From Plasticicumulans acidivorans (lineage in GTDB: Bacteria > Pseudomonadota > Gammaproteobacteria > Competibacterales > Competibacteraceae), in contig NZ_QGTJ01000001.1 of the NCBI RefSeq assembly GCF_003182095.1, positions 186,001 to 250,000 of the forward strand: DNA of 64,000 nucleotides. The letters are read 5' to 3'. Positions 27,243-35,974 of the stretch are shown here, piece by piece (within the stretch, counting starts at the first letter, position 1; each line of letters starts with the position of its first letter). The notes under the pieces are model-generated. The model worked only from the letters and a program-made list of their open reading frames with translations, did not search any database and had not been told where the DNA came from. A program made the translations under genes and the position numbers.

Positions 27243-28745
27243 ATGACGTCCCCGCCTGAACCCGTCCGCCACGGCCACCGGCGCCAGCCGCTGAGCGTGG
27301 CACTGCTGCTGGCACTGCTCGCCGGCTGCTCGCTGATGCCGGACTACCAGCGCCCCGCGGCGCCGATTGCCGAGCAGTGGCCGACGCTGCCGGCCAGCGC
27401 CAGCGACAGCCGCGCCGCGGTCGACCTGCCCTGGCAGACGCTGTTCAGCGCGCCCAAGCTGCGCCAGCTGGTGCAGCTGGCGCTGGACAACAACCGCGAC
27501 CTGCGCATCGCCGCGCTCAACATCGAAAAGGCGCGCGCGCAGTACCGCATCCAGCGCGCCGAGCTGATCCCGCAGGTCGGGCTGACGGCGAACGACACGG
27601 CGCAGCGCACGCCGGCCTCGCTGTCGACCAGCGGCTCGGCCTACGTCAGCCGCAGCTACAGCCTCGGCGTCGGCATCAGCGCCTACGAGCTCGACCTGTT
27701 CGGCCGCCTGCGCAGCCTCAAGGAAGAAGCCCTGCAGAGCTACCTCGCCACCGCTGCGACCCAGCGCGCCACGCACATCAGCCTGATCGCCGAGGTCGCC
27801 GGCAGTTACCTGACGCTGGCCGCCGATCAGGATCTGCAGCGCCTCACCCACGACACGCTGCGCAGCCGGCAGAAGTCCTACGCGCTGCAGCTCACGCGCG
27901 CGCAGGTCGGCAACGCCTCGCAGCTGGACCTGCGCCAGGCCGAAGGCGAGCTGGAAAGCGCCCGCGCCGACGTGCTCAGCGCCGACAAGCAGGTCGCCCT
28001 CGACCGCAACGCGCTGGAGCTGCTGGTCGGCGCCCCCGTGCCGGCCGAGCTGCTGCCCGGCAGCGGTGCGCTGGGCAAGCTGCTCGGTGTGCACGAGATC
28101 CCGCCGGGTCTGCCCTCGGACCTGCTGCGCAACCGCCCCGACATCCTCGCCGCCGAGCACACGCTGATCGGCGCCAATGCCGACATCGGCGCCGCGCGGG
28201 CGGCCTTCTTCCCCAGCATCAGCCTGACCACCAGCGCCGGGCGCGCCAGCGGTGAGCTGTCGGCGCTGTTCGACCACGGCGGCTCCAGCTGGAGCTTCGT
28301 GCCGCAGATCACGCTGCCGATCTTCAGCGCCGGGCGCCTGAGTGCACAGCTGGCAGTGTCCGAGGCCAACCGCGACATCGCCGTCGCCCAGTATGAACAG
28401 GCGATCCAGAGCGCCTTCCGCGAGGTCGCCGACGCATTGGCGCAGCGCAGCGTCATCGACGCCCAGCTGAGCGCGCAGCGCCGGCGCACGCAGGCCGCGC
28501 AGGCGGCCTTCGATCTGGTGCAGCTGCGCTACGCCAACGGCGTCGCCAGCTACCTGGAAGTGCTCGACGCCCAGCGCACGCTCTACGCCGCCCAGCAGAC
28601 GCTGATCCAGACCGAACTGGCGCAGCAGAGCAGCCTGGTGACGCTGTACAAGGCGCTCGGCGGCGGCTGGAGCGAGGCGACCGACGGCCAGCTCGCCCAC
28701 GCCGCGACCGGCACCGGCGGGCCGCGCACGACACCCGGAGCCTGA
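27243..28745 (+). CDS. Outer-membrane efflux lipoprotein (NodT/OprM type)
   Basis: About 500 residues with a lipobox (LLAGC, acylated Cys29 from this start) and two repeated TolC-type helical regions (NRDLRIAALNIEKARAQYRIQRAELIP ... ; GNASQLDLRQAEGELESARADVL). It should form the outer-membrane exit duct of the RND pump. The in-frame ATG at 27153 overlaps the pump stop (ATGA) and has GGGAGA upstream, so the real start may be there; 27243 is preferred because it gives a normal lipoprotein signal length. Confidence 0.9.
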   Translation: MTSPPEPVRHGHRRQPLSVALLLALLAGCSLMPDYQRPAAPIAEQWPTLPASASDSRAAVDLPWQTLFSAPKLRQLVQLALDNNRDLRIAALNIEKARAQYRIQRAELIPQVGLTANDTAQRTPASLSTSGSAYVSRSYSLGVGISAYELDLFGRLRSLKEEALQSYLATAATQRATHISLIAEVAGSYLTLAADQDLQRLTHDTLRSRQKSYALQLTRAQVGNASQLDLRQAEGELESARADVLSADKQVALDRNALELLVGAPVPAELLPGSGALGKLLGVHEIPPGLPSDLLRNRPDILAAEHTLIGANADIGAARAAFFPSISLTTSAGRASGELSALFDHGGSSWSFVPQITLPIFSAGRLSAQLAVSEANRDIAVAQYEQAIQSAFREVADALAQRSVIDAQLSAQRRRTQAAQAAFDLVQLRYANGVASYLEVLDAQRTLYAAQQTLIQTELAQQSSLVTLYKALGGGWSEATDGQLAHAATGTGGPRTTPGA

Positions 28746-28747
28746 CC

Positions 28748-29590
28748 ATGTCGCATCTGCTCAAAGACATCGCCGTGTTCTTCGACGCCAGCGATGCCGG
28801 CCGCCAGATTCTCGACTGCGCCGCGCAGCTGGCCGGCGCCCAGCAGGCACACCTGATCGGCATCTGCGCCGCCAGCCCCGGCGAGCAGCCGCCGCAGGAT
28901 GCCTACGCCTTCGGCCCGGCGCTGGAAGACGTCGCCGCCCGCCAGCAGAGCGCACGCGACACTCAGCTGCTGCAGGCCGGGCAGGCGCTGGCCATCGCCG
29001 CCGCGCGTCACGACATCCACGCTGAATTCCGCGTCATCCCCTACAGCGAAAGCGGCAGTGCCGCCGCGCTGCATGCGCTGTACTGCGATCTGCTGGTGGT
29101 CGCCGAGCCGGCGGTCGGCACGCCGCTGAGCTGGTCGACGACGCGGATGCTGCAGACCAGCGGTGTGCCGCTGCTGCGGGTGCCGGCGACCTGGCACAGC
29201 GAGACCATCGGCCGCCACATCGTGCTGGCCTGGAACGCCAGCCGCCCGGCGCGGCGCGCAGTCGCCGACGCCCTGCCGCTGCTGGTCACGGCCGCCACGG
29301 TCGACCTGCTGCTGATCGATGCCCAGCCGCAGACCGGCCGCTACGGCGATGATCCCGGCGCCGACATGGCCGCCTATCTGGCCCGTCACGGCGTGCATGT
29401 GGAACTGCGCAGCATCGCCTCGCACGACCACTCCGTCGCCGAGGCGATCCTCGCCGAAGCCGGCGCCCGCCATGCCGATCTGATCGTTTTCGGTGCCTAC
29501 AGCCGGCTGCGACTGAGTGAGGCGGTGTTCGGCGGCGTCACCCGCAGCCTGCTCGCCGCCAGTCCGCTGCCGCTGTTCGTTTCCCCCTGA
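28748..29590 (+). CDS. Two-domain universal stress protein (UspA family)
   Basis: 280 residues in two alpha/beta USP-type halves. The second half carries the nucleotide-binding-like end FGAYSRLRLSEAVFGGVTRSLL, a close relative of the G-x-x-G(S/T) motif of ATP-binding USPs; the first half lacks it. It begins two bases after the efflux lipoprotein stop, so it is part of the efflux transcript, an unusual position. It may help cells under the toxic stress that induces the pump, but no client is known. Confidence 0.85.
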   Translation: MSHLLKDIAVFFDASDAGRQILDCAAQLAGAQQAHLIGICAASPGEQPPQDAYAFGPALEDVAARQQSARDTQLLQAGQALAIAAARHDIHAEFRVIPYSESGSAAALHALYCDLLVVAEPAVGTPLSWSTTRMLQTSGVPLLRVPATWHSETIGRHIVLAWNASRPARRAVADALPLLVTAATVDLLLIDAQPQTGRYGDDPGADMAAYLARHGVHVELRSIASHDHSVAEAILAEAGARHADLIVFGAYSRLRLSEAVFGGVTRSLLAASPLPLFVSP

Positions 29591-29615
29591 ACCGCCGCCA
29601 CGGCAAGGAGCCTGT

Positions 29616-30233
29616 GTGGCCCGACGATCCAAACGCGAAGCGCTGGCCACCCGCGCAAGCATTCTCGATGCCGCCGAGTGGTGCTTTCGCACGCAGGGGG
29701 TGTCAGCGACCAGCCTGGCGCAGATCGCGGCACGGGCGCAGTGCTCGCGCGGGGCGATCTACTGGCACTTCGCCGAGCCGCTCGACATCCTGCGCGGGGT
29801 GCTCGCACGCGGTCAGCCACCGCTGCTGCCGATCCTCGAAACAGTGGCCGATGCACCGCCACCGCTGCTGCCGACGCTGCAGCACAACCTGCTGCAGTGC
29901 CTGCGCACCATCGACCAGAACCCGCACATGCGCAGCGTGCTGGAAATCATCGTCTACCGCTGCGACTTCGCCGGCGACCGCGCGCCGATCCTCGACACCT
30001 GGCGCGCCGACCTCGAACGCATCCTCGGCCTGTTGCGCCGCATCCTCGAACGCGCCCAGCAGGCCGGCGAGCTGCGCCACGGCCTGAACGCCGCCGGCTG
30101 CGCTTCACTGATCGGCTTTGCGCTGCTCGGCGTGCTCGACTGCGCACTGCTGGCGGCGCAGCCGAGTTCGCTGGAACAGGCCGCCCGCGCCCCGCTCGAC
30201 ACCGCCTTCGCCAGCCTCGCCGCGCAACCTTAA
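29616..30233 (+). CDS. Second TetR/AcrR-family regulator of the efflux region
   Basis: 205 residues from a GTG start with AAGGAG five bases upstream. The N-terminus (ARRSKREALATRASILDAAE) and the recognition region (SLAQIAARAQCSRGAIYWHF) closely resemble AcrR/TtgR/MexZ-type efflux repressors. It follows the stress protein by 25 bases and so may be co-transcribed with the pump and give feedback control. Having two TetR regulators around one pump suggests two inducer classes or layered repression. Confidence 0.88.
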   Translation: MARRSKREALATRASILDAAEWCFRTQGVSATSLAQIAARAQCSRGAIYWHFAEPLDILRGVLARGQPPLLPILETVADAPPPLLPTLQHNLLQCLRTIDQNPHMRSVLEIIVYRCDFAGDRAPILDTWRADLERILGLLRRILERAQQAGELRHGLNAAGCASLIGFALLGVLDCALLAAQPSSLEQAARAPLDTAFASLAAQP

Positions 30234-30245
30234 GCACGGGATAAG
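30230..30245 (+). promoter_or_regulatory. Candidate response-regulator box (TTAAG-N6-ATAAG)
   Basis: TTAAG at 30230-30234 and ATAAG at 30241-30245 form direct half-sites with an 11-bp period, the architecture bound by OmpR-family regulators such as QseB and PmrA. It lies 90 bases before the response-regulator start. The first half-site overlaps the stop codon of the TetR gene, so chance formation must be kept in mind. Confidence 0.45.
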
Positions 30246-30334
30246 TGGCGGCGAACTACGCTGGACGGCAAGCTGCAGCGATTGCGGCACATCGGCCAGC
30301 CGCGACTGGCCGCTCGTCCAGGACCCGGAAAATC

Positions 30335-30994
30335 ATGCGCATCTTGCTGGTGGAAGACGACAGACTGCTCGGCGACGGCATCCGTGCCGGGCTGGCGCTC
30401 AACGGTGATCGCGTCGACTGGATCACCGACGGCCGCGCGGCCGGCGCGGCCCTGCAAACCGACCACTTCGACCTGGTCGTGCTCGATATCGGTCTGCCCT
30501 ACCGCTCCGGGCTGGAGGTGCTGACGCAGATGCGCCACAACGGTAACGACACGCCGGTGCTGATGCTCACCGCGCGCGACACCGTCGCCGATCGCGTCGC
30601 CGGCCTCGATGCCGGCGCCGATGACTACCTGAGCAAACCCTTCGACCTCGATGAACTCGGCGCGCGCATCCGTGCGCTGACACGCCGGCGCTGCGGCCGC
30701 GCCTCGCCGCTGCTCAGCTGCGGCGACGTCACCCTCGACCCGGCCGCCCACCGCGTCACCAAAGACGGGCTGGACGTCGAACTGTCGCCGCGCGAATACG
30801 CGCTGCTGCGCCTGCTGCTCGAAGAAACCGGCAAGGTGCTGTCGCGGCCGCGACTGGAGGACGCCCTCTACGGCTGGGATGGCGAGATCGAAAGCAATGC
30901 CATCGAGGTGCACATCCACCACCTGCGACGCAAGCTCGGGGCCGAGCTGATCCGCACGGTGCGCGGTGTCGGCTACACCATTCCCACGGTCTGA
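30335..30994 (+). CDS. OmpR-family response regulator (QseB/PmrA-like)
   Basis: 219 residues. The receiver has the acidic pair EDD (7-9), phospho-acceptor Asp51 (LDIGLP), Thr near 79 (LTARD) and Lys near 101 (SKPFDLDEL). The C-terminal winged helix ends in RRKLGAELIRTVRGVGYTI, typical of QseB/PmrA-like regulators. Its sensor kinase starts four bases downstream. A TAAG-type direct repeat 90 bases upstream suggests autoregulation. Confidence 0.92.
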   Translation: MRILLVEDDRLLGDGIRAGLALNGDRVDWITDGRAAGAALQTDHFDLVVLDIGLPYRSGLEVLTQMRHNGNDTPVLMLTARDTVADRVAGLDAGADDYLSKPFDLDELGARIRALTRRRCGRASPLLSCGDVTLDPAAHRVTKDGLDVELSPREYALLRLLLEETGKVLSRPRLEDALYGWDGEIESNAIEVHIHHLRRKLGAELIRTVRGVGYTIPTV

Positions 30995-30998
30995 GGCG

Positions 30999-32348
30999 AT
31001 GCGCTCGATCCGCCGGCGCCTGCTGGTGCTGCTGCTCGGTCTGTTCATCTTCGGCTGGCTGGCGGCGCTGGCCGGCACCTGGCACACCACCGCGCTGCAG
31101 CTGTCGCGCACCTTCGACGCCGATCTGATCGACTTCGCCCGCGTGCTGCTCGGCGTGCTCGACACCCGCGACGAGGACAGCGCGCAGAACGCCCGCGAGC
31201 TGATCAGCGCCATTAACCAGCGCGCACCGCGCGAGATCGAGCCGCCGGCCTACCGCGTCTGGCTGCACGGCCACGAGCTGGTGGCGGCGCCGGACACGCC
31301 GGAACTGCCGCTGCCGGACGGCGACGGCTTCGCGCTGGTGCAGGCCGACGGCGAGGTCTGGCACACCTTTTCGGTCAACGACGAGGATTCCGGCCTGTTG
31401 CTGCAGGTCATCGAGCCGGATTCGGTGCGCCGGCAGCTGGTGTTCGAGCTGGCCAGCAGCGCGCTGGCACCGCTGGCGCTGGCGCTGCCGCTGCTCGGGC
31501 TGCTGATCTGGCTCGGCATCGGCCGCGGCCTGCAGCCGCTGCACGCACTGGCGCGCCAGGTGGCGCAGCGCTCGCCCGAGCGCCTGGAAGCACTGCCGAC
31601 GCGCAACGTGCCCGAGGAAGTCGGCGGCCTGGTCACCGAACTCAACCAGCTGCTCGCCCGCCTGCAGGGGGCGCTGCTCGCCGAGCGCCGGCTGACCGCC
31701 GACGCCGCCCACGAGATCCGCACGCCGCTGGCCGGCCTGAAGACCCACGTGCAGGTGGCGCGCCGCTCGCCCGACCCGGAAGTGCACGGCCGCGCGCTGG
31801 CGCAGGTCGAGCGCAGCGTCGATCGCATCACCGGGCTGATGGAGCAGATCCTGCTGCTCGCCCGCCTCGACGCCAGCACCGCGGAAGCCGGCTTCGAGCG
31901 CATCGAGCTGCACCGCCTGGCCACCGAGATCGTCGCCGAACTGGCGCCGCGGGCGCTCGAACAGCAGCTCGACATCGCCCTGGAAGGCCACGCCGCCTGG
32001 GTGCAGGGCAACCGCCACGGCCTGCAGCTGCTGATCGGCAATCTGGTGCGCAATGCCATCCGCTACACCCCGGCCGGCGGCAGCATCGAGGTGCGCGTCG
32101 AGCAGCACGGCGACAGCGTCAGGCTGTGCGTCGCCGACAACGGCCCCGGCATCCCGCCCGATGAGCGCGAGCACGTGTTCGAGCGCTTCTACCGCGGCCG
32201 TGACGTGCAGGCGCCGGGCAACGGTCTCGGCCTGGCGATCGTCGCCCGCATCGCCGAGCTGCACGGGGCGCGACTGTCGATCGACGACGGCCTCGGCGGC
32301 GTCGGCACCCGCGTGTGCGTCGAGCTGGCGGTCGCGCCGGCGCGCTGA
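30999..32348 (+). CDS. Sensor histidine kinase (QseC/PmrB-like)
   Basis: 449 residues: N-terminal transmembrane helix (about 8-30), periplasmic segment (31-150), a second helix (150-173), HAMP-like linker, H-box with His238 (AAHEIRTPL) and ATPase domain with N box (GNLVRNAIRYTP) and G boxes (DNGPGIP, GNGLGLAI). It should phosphorylate the adjacent response regulator in response to an unknown envelope signal. The periplasmic part has no metal-binding cluster that would point to a ligand. Confidence 0.93.
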   Translation: MRSIRRRLLVLLLGLFIFGWLAALAGTWHTTALQLSRTFDADLIDFARVLLGVLDTRDEDSAQNARELISAINQRAPREIEPPAYRVWLHGHELVAAPDTPELPLPDGDGFALVQADGEVWHTFSVNDEDSGLLLQVIEPDSVRRQLVFELASSALAPLALALPLLGLLIWLGIGRGLQPLHALARQVAQRSPERLEALPTRNVPEEVGGLVTELNQLLARLQGALLAERRLTADAAHEIRTPLAGLKTHVQVARRSPDPEVHGRALAQVERSVDRITGLMEQILLLARLDASTAEAGFERIELHRLATEIVAELAPRALEQQLDIALEGHAAWVQGNRHGLQLLIGNLVRNAIRYTPAGGSIEVRVEQHGDSVRLCVADNGPGIPPDEREHVFERFYRGRDVQAPGNGLGLAIVARIAELHGARLSIDDGLGGVGTRVCVELAVAPAR

Positions 32349-32368
32349 GACGCCGGCCCGCCACGCCA

Positions 32369-33184
32369 TCAGCGCGGTCCGCGCAGCGGCGGCAGGGCCG
32401 TCAGCGGCCGCACCCGCGGATCGCGCAGCTGGCGGGCGATGGCACGGTCGACCAGCCCCGGCAGCAGGCGCTGCACCAGCACGAACAGCCGCTCGGCGCC
32501 ACGCGGATAGACGCTGTCGGCATCGCGGGCCACGGCATCCCAGACCAGGCTGGCGACGCGCTGCGGCGGATCGAGGCGCATGCCGAGCGGCGCCACCAGT
32601 TCGGCGAAGGCGCTCGCCGCCGCCGTCTGCGTCGCCCGCGGCGCCGCGTAGGTGACGCCGATGCCGCTGCTGGCCAGCTCGCGGCGCAGCGCCATCGAAA
32701 AACCGCGCAGGCCGAACTTGCTCGCCGAATAAGCCGCGAACAGCGGATAGCCGATGTCGCCGAACACCGATCCGATGTTGACGATGCGCGCCGGCACGCT
32801 GCGTTGCAGCAGCGGCAGCAGCTCGCGGCTCAGGGCCATCGGCGCCAGCAGATTGGTCTGCAGCATGCGTTCAAGATCAGCGTCGCTGCAGCGCGCCAGA
32901 GCGCCGACGCCGACACTGCCGGCGCAGTTGACCAGCACGTCGAGGCCGCCCCAGCGCTCGCTCAGCGCCTGACGCAATCCCTCGCGCCCGGCCGCGGCGC
33001 AGACGTCGCTGGCAATCACCAGCGTTTCCGCCGCGGTCAGCTGACTCGCCGTTTCCTCCAGCGCCTCGCGCCGCCGCCCGGTCAGCGCCAGCCGTGCGCC
33101 GCGCGCCGCGGCCTCCAGGGCCAGCGCGCGGCCGATGCCGGAGCCGGCGCCGGTGATCAGTATGCGTTTGCCTTCAAGCTGCAT
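32369..33184 (-). CDS. Short-chain dehydrogenase/reductase
   Basis: 271 residues with the Rossmann TGAGSGIGRAL motif at the N-terminus, the NCAG structural motif, catalytic Ser in VNIGSVFG and the YSASK Tyr-Lys pair. This is a classical SDR that oxidises or reduces an alcohol or carbonyl group with NAD(P)(H). The start at 33184 lies 11 bases inside the preceding gene. It is the last gene of the hemolysin-ligase-diiron-SDR operon and probably reduces the product of that pathway. Confidence 0.93.
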   Translation of the reverse strand: MQLEGKRILITGAGSGIGRALALEAAARGARLALTGRRREALEETASQLTAAETLVIASDVCAAAGREGLRQALSERWGGLDVLVNCAGSVGVGALARCSDADLERMLQTNLLAPMALSRELLPLLQRSVPARIVNIGSVFGDIGYPLFAAYSASKFGLRGFSMALRRELASSGIGVTYAAPRATQTAAASAFAELVAPLGMRLDPPQRVASLVWDAVARDADSVYPRGAERLFVLVQRLLPGLVDRAIARQLRDPRVRPLTALPPLRGPR

Positions 33185-33845
33185 CGCGCAAGTCTCCATG
33201 CCGGGCCGCGAGCTCGCGGAAGATGTCGCCGTAGAGGCCGTACATCAGCCGCGCGGTGTCGATGATCAGTGCCTGCGCCGCCGGCTGCTCAATGCCGTCG
33301 ACCAGCTCGCGGAAGAACGCGGTGTGTTCGACATCCAGCGATCCGTGCGAGCGCAGGTAGGAAAAACCGGCCGCGTCGCCGCCGCCGAGGCGCGCGGCGA
33401 TGGCGCCGGCGGCCTGCGTCGCCAGCACCACCGACATGCCTTCGAGCACGTGCACCATGCCGAGCAGTGCCCACGGCCCGTGCCAGACGATGGCGTAATG
33501 GGCGTAGCCGATCATCAGTTCGCAGGCGCGGCCGGGACGCCCCGCCCGCACCGCCCGGGCGTCACCGCCGAGTGCGGCGATGTCCTGCAGAATCCATTCA
33601 TCGTGACCGCGCTCCTCGGCCAGATAGTCGAGCAGCGCGCGGCGGTAGCGGGCATCGTCGCTGTGCGCGAGCGCCAGCCCGAGCAGCGGGCAGGTATGGC
33701 GCACGTGGTGATAGGCCTCGGCGAGAAAATCCAGGTACAGCGCACGCGAGACACCGTGACGCACGGCGTGCTGCAGGATGGGGATGGCGAGAAAACGCTC
33801 GCGCTCGCCGGCGGTTGCGGCGATCAGGCGTTGGTGGAAAGACAT
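33174..33845 (-). CDS. Haem-oxygenase-fold diiron (TenA/PqqC-like) enzyme
   Basis: 223 residues, all helical. Candidate metal ligands are in helix pairs: EAYHHVRH (43-50), EERGHDEW (78-84), HVLEGM (132-137) and DVEHTAFF (171-178), the pattern of haem-oxygenase-like diiron oxidases that cleave or oxidise small metabolites. No thiaminase cysteine is evident. It lies three bases after the ligase gene. The role is inference: an iron-dependent oxidative step on a substrate activated by the ligase. Confidence 0.75.
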   Translation of the reverse strand: MSFHQRLIAATAGERERFLAIPILQHAVRHGVSRALYLDFLAEAYHHVRHTCPLLGLALAHSDDARYRRALLDYLAEERGHDEWILQDIAALGGDARAVRAGRPGRACELMIGYAHYAIVWHGPWALLGMVHVLEGMSVVLATQAAGAIAARLGGGDAAGFSYLRSHGSLDVEHTAFFRELVDGIEQPAAQALIIDTARLMYGLYGDIFRELAARHGDLRDAA

Positions 33846-33848
33846 GTT

Positions 33849-35339
33849 TCAGACTCCATCGACAGTGAGACAGGCGCGCGACCCGGCGTACAGCGCATCG
33901 ATACGGGTCGCGAAATACTCCAGGGCGGCGCGCCGGCGCAGGCGGCCGTTGCCGGTGAGCAGGCCGGCGGCCTGCACTTCGCGCGGATCGAGCAGCAGGC
34001 TGCGCCGCGGCCGGGCGTAGGCCGGCAGCGGCGCGCACAGGGCATCGACGCGCGCCTGCAGCTCAGCGGTGCCGACGTGCGCCAGCGCGGCGGCGGCCTC
34101 CAGCCGCGGCAGCAGCAGCGCCACCGGATACGGGCGGGCATCGCCGGCAAGCAGCGCGTGGCTGAAGCGCATGTCGCCGAGCAGATGGCTCTCCACCCAC
34201 TCCGGGCTGAGGTTGCGGCCGAAGGCGGTGACGAAAACGTTGTCGCGACGCCCGTGCAGCCACAGGTAACCGTCAGCGTCTAACGCGCCGAGATCGCCGG
34301 TACGCCAGCCGTCGGTCGGCGCCTGCCCGCCGAGATAGCCGGCCATCACCGAGGGGCCGTGGACGACGATTTCACCGGCGTCGATGCGCACATCGAGCCC
34401 CGGCAGCGGCCGGCCGACGCTGCCGGCGCGCCGCTCGCCGGGACGGTTCAGCGCCACCACCGAGCAGCACTCGGACAGGCCGTAGCCCTCGTAGAGCGGG
34501 ATGCCGCAGGCCTCGGCCGCGGCGGCCAGCGCCGGCGCCACCGCCGCGCCGCCGACGGCGACGAAGCGCAGCGAAGCCGGCGCCCGCTCGCCACGCTGCT
34601 GCAGCTCGGCCACCCAGGCGGCGAGCAGCTGCGGCACCAGCACCAGCGCACTGGGTTGCTGTTCGCGGCAGGTCTGGCGCAGCGCGCGGGTCTCGCCGCG
34701 ACCGCAGGCGGCGGCCAGCGCCGGGGCGAAATGCACGCGGGCACCGCGCAGCAGCGGCACATGCACCGCACACAGCGTTTCCAGCAGCAGCGGCAGCGGC
34801 AGCACCGACAGATAGCGGTCCGCTGCGCTGCTGGCGCTGGCCGTGGCCAGCGCCGCGGCACTCCAGTCGAGCTGGCGACGACCGAGGCGCACGCCCTTCG
34901 GCGCACCGGTGGTGCCCGAGGTGTAGACGATCAGGCCGCCGCCGGGCTGCGCCGCCGGCAGCGGCGCCTGCACCTGCGCCAAAGGCAGCACGTTGGCGCC
35001 GAGGCGCTGCACGCGCTCGACCCACGGCGCGCTGCACAGCACGGCGCCGACGCCGGCATCACGCAGGACGTGACCGAGCTGCGCATCGCTGAAGAAGGTC
35101 GGCAGCGGCACCAGCGTGCGCCCGGCGTACAGCGCCGCCAGCTCGGCGATCGCCCAGTCGCTGCCGTTGTCGGCGAGCAGGCCGAGCACCGGCGGCGCCG
35201 TCGCCAGCGTGCGCGCCAGCCCGCCGATGCTCGCCAGCAGAGTCGCGCGGTCGAGCTGCAGGCCGGGCTGGCTGAAGGCCGGCGCCTGTGCGGCGGCGGC
35301 GGCGTGGTACTGCAAAGCGGCGAACAGATCCTCAGCCAC
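33849..35339 (-). CDS. AMP-dependent acyl-ligase-like enzyme (catalytic lysine replaced)
   Basis: 496 residues from a GTG at 35339 (GGAG eight bases upstream; it overlaps the previous stop). It has the adenylate-forming signatures VYTSGTTGAPKG, YEGYGLSE and TGDLG. The C-terminal motif where most ANL enzymes carry an essential lysine (NGK) reads NGR here (TGNGRLRRR), so the adenylation half-reaction may be weakened or altered. It probably activates a carboxylic or fatty acid for the other enzymes of the operon. A longer in-frame start exists at 35348 or 35399. Confidence 0.85.
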   Translation of the reverse strand: MAEDLFAALQYHAAAAAQAPAFSQPGLQLDRATLLASIGGLARTLATAPPVLGLLADNGSDWAIAELAALYAGRTLVPLPTFFSDAQLGHVLRDAGVGAVLCSAPWVERVQRLGANVLPLAQVQAPLPAAQPGGGLIVYTSGTTGAPKGVRLGRRQLDWSAAALATASASSAADRYLSVLPLPLLLETLCAVHVPLLRGARVHFAPALAAACGRGETRALRQTCREQQPSALVLVPQLLAAWVAELQQRGERAPASLRFVAVGGAAVAPALAAAAEACGIPLYEGYGLSECCSVVALNRPGERRAGSVGRPLPGLDVRIDAGEIVVHGPSVMAGYLGGQAPTDGWRTGDLGALDADGYLWLHGRRDNVFVTAFGRNLSPEWVESHLLGDMRFSHALLAGDARPYPVALLLPRLEAAAALAHVGTAELQARVDALCAPLPAYARPRRSLLLDPREVQAAGLLTGNGRLRRRAALEYFATRIDALYAGSRACLTVDGV

Positions 35340-35898
35340 GGCACGCACTCCGCTGCCCCGACCAGGCACGCAGCCGCGCACCGTCGACGGCACAGACACT
35401 CGGCCCGCTCAGGTAGTAACGCCCCCAGCGGCCGGCGTCGGCGAGCCGCGCCGGGTCGGCGCCGGCCAGCGCCAGCAGCGGCAGGCCGAGGCGGCGCAGC
35501 AGCGCGCGCAGACGGTCGGTCGCCGTGAAGAACGCCCAGTCGAAGCCCTGCTGCTGGCCCCAGTCGACGATGTGACCGAGGAAACCCACCGCCGCCCCCG
35601 GCGCCTGGCTGGCCAGCGTGGTGACTTCGAAGATGCGCGCACGCTGCACCGCATGACCGGCGGCAGTGCCGAGCAGCGCTTCGATCGGCAGGTCCAGATA
35701 CTGTTCGGAGAAGAAGCCATCCGTGGCGAAACGCAAACCGGCCGCGCACTGCGGCTGGCCGTTGGCATCGACGTGGGCGAGCAGGCGCACGGGAAAAGCG
35801 CTCGGCGTGGCCGCGTATTCATAGGCGTAGACGCGGCGGATCAGGGCTTCGGTGGCGGCGCGCAGAGGGTGCGCGGGCAGCACATCGACGAGGGTCAT
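35332..35898 (-). CDS. Thermostable-hemolysin-family (GNAT-like) protein
   Basis: 188 residues matching the thermostable hemolysin family (PF12261; VRLLAHVDANGQPQCAAGLRF, LDLPIEALLGTAAG, RARIFEVTTLASQAPGAA). The fold resembles N-acyl-homoserine-lactone synthases and GNAT acyltransferases. The hemolysin name is historical and says little of its role; acyl transfer is the more likely activity. The start at 35898 has a GGAG site upstream. First gene of the operon, with a TAAG-type regulator box 59-76 bases upstream. Confidence 0.85.
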   Translation of the reverse strand: MTLVDVLPAHPLRAATEALIRRVYAYEYAATPSAFPVRLLAHVDANGQPQCAAGLRFATDGFFSEQYLDLPIEALLGTAAGHAVQRARIFEVTTLASQAPGAAVGFLGHIVDWGQQQGFDWAFFTATDRLRALLRRLGLPLLALAGADPARLADAGRWGRYYLSGPSVCAVDGARLRAWSGQRSACRG

Positions 35899-35956
35899 GG
35901 CAGGCTCCGCAAGGGGCCGACGCGGCCCCGATGGCATGACAGGCTGCGGGCCTACG

Positions 35957-35974
35957 CTTACTCCACCCTTACCG
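35957..35974 (-). promoter_or_regulatory. Candidate response-regulator box before the hemolysin-family operon
   Basis: On the minus strand GGTAAG (35968-35973) and AGTAAG (35957-35962) repeat with an 11-bp period, matching the box before DUF6134. It lies 59-76 bases upstream of the hemolysin-family start and overlaps the stop of the kinase gene, so chance is possible. Confidence 0.5.

Noticed and set aside
26658..28700. A 680-codon minus-strand open frame opposite the RND pump and efflux lipoprotein
   Set aside because: Antisense shadow; no family features.
30999..32348. Iron or metal sensing by the histidine kinase
   Set aside because: No clustered metal ligands (such as ExxE or His-rich stretches) are seen in the periplasmic segment.
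35332..35898. A true haemolytic toxin
   Set aside because: The family name is historical and the fold resembles acyltransferases; the gene sits in a metabolic-looking operon.
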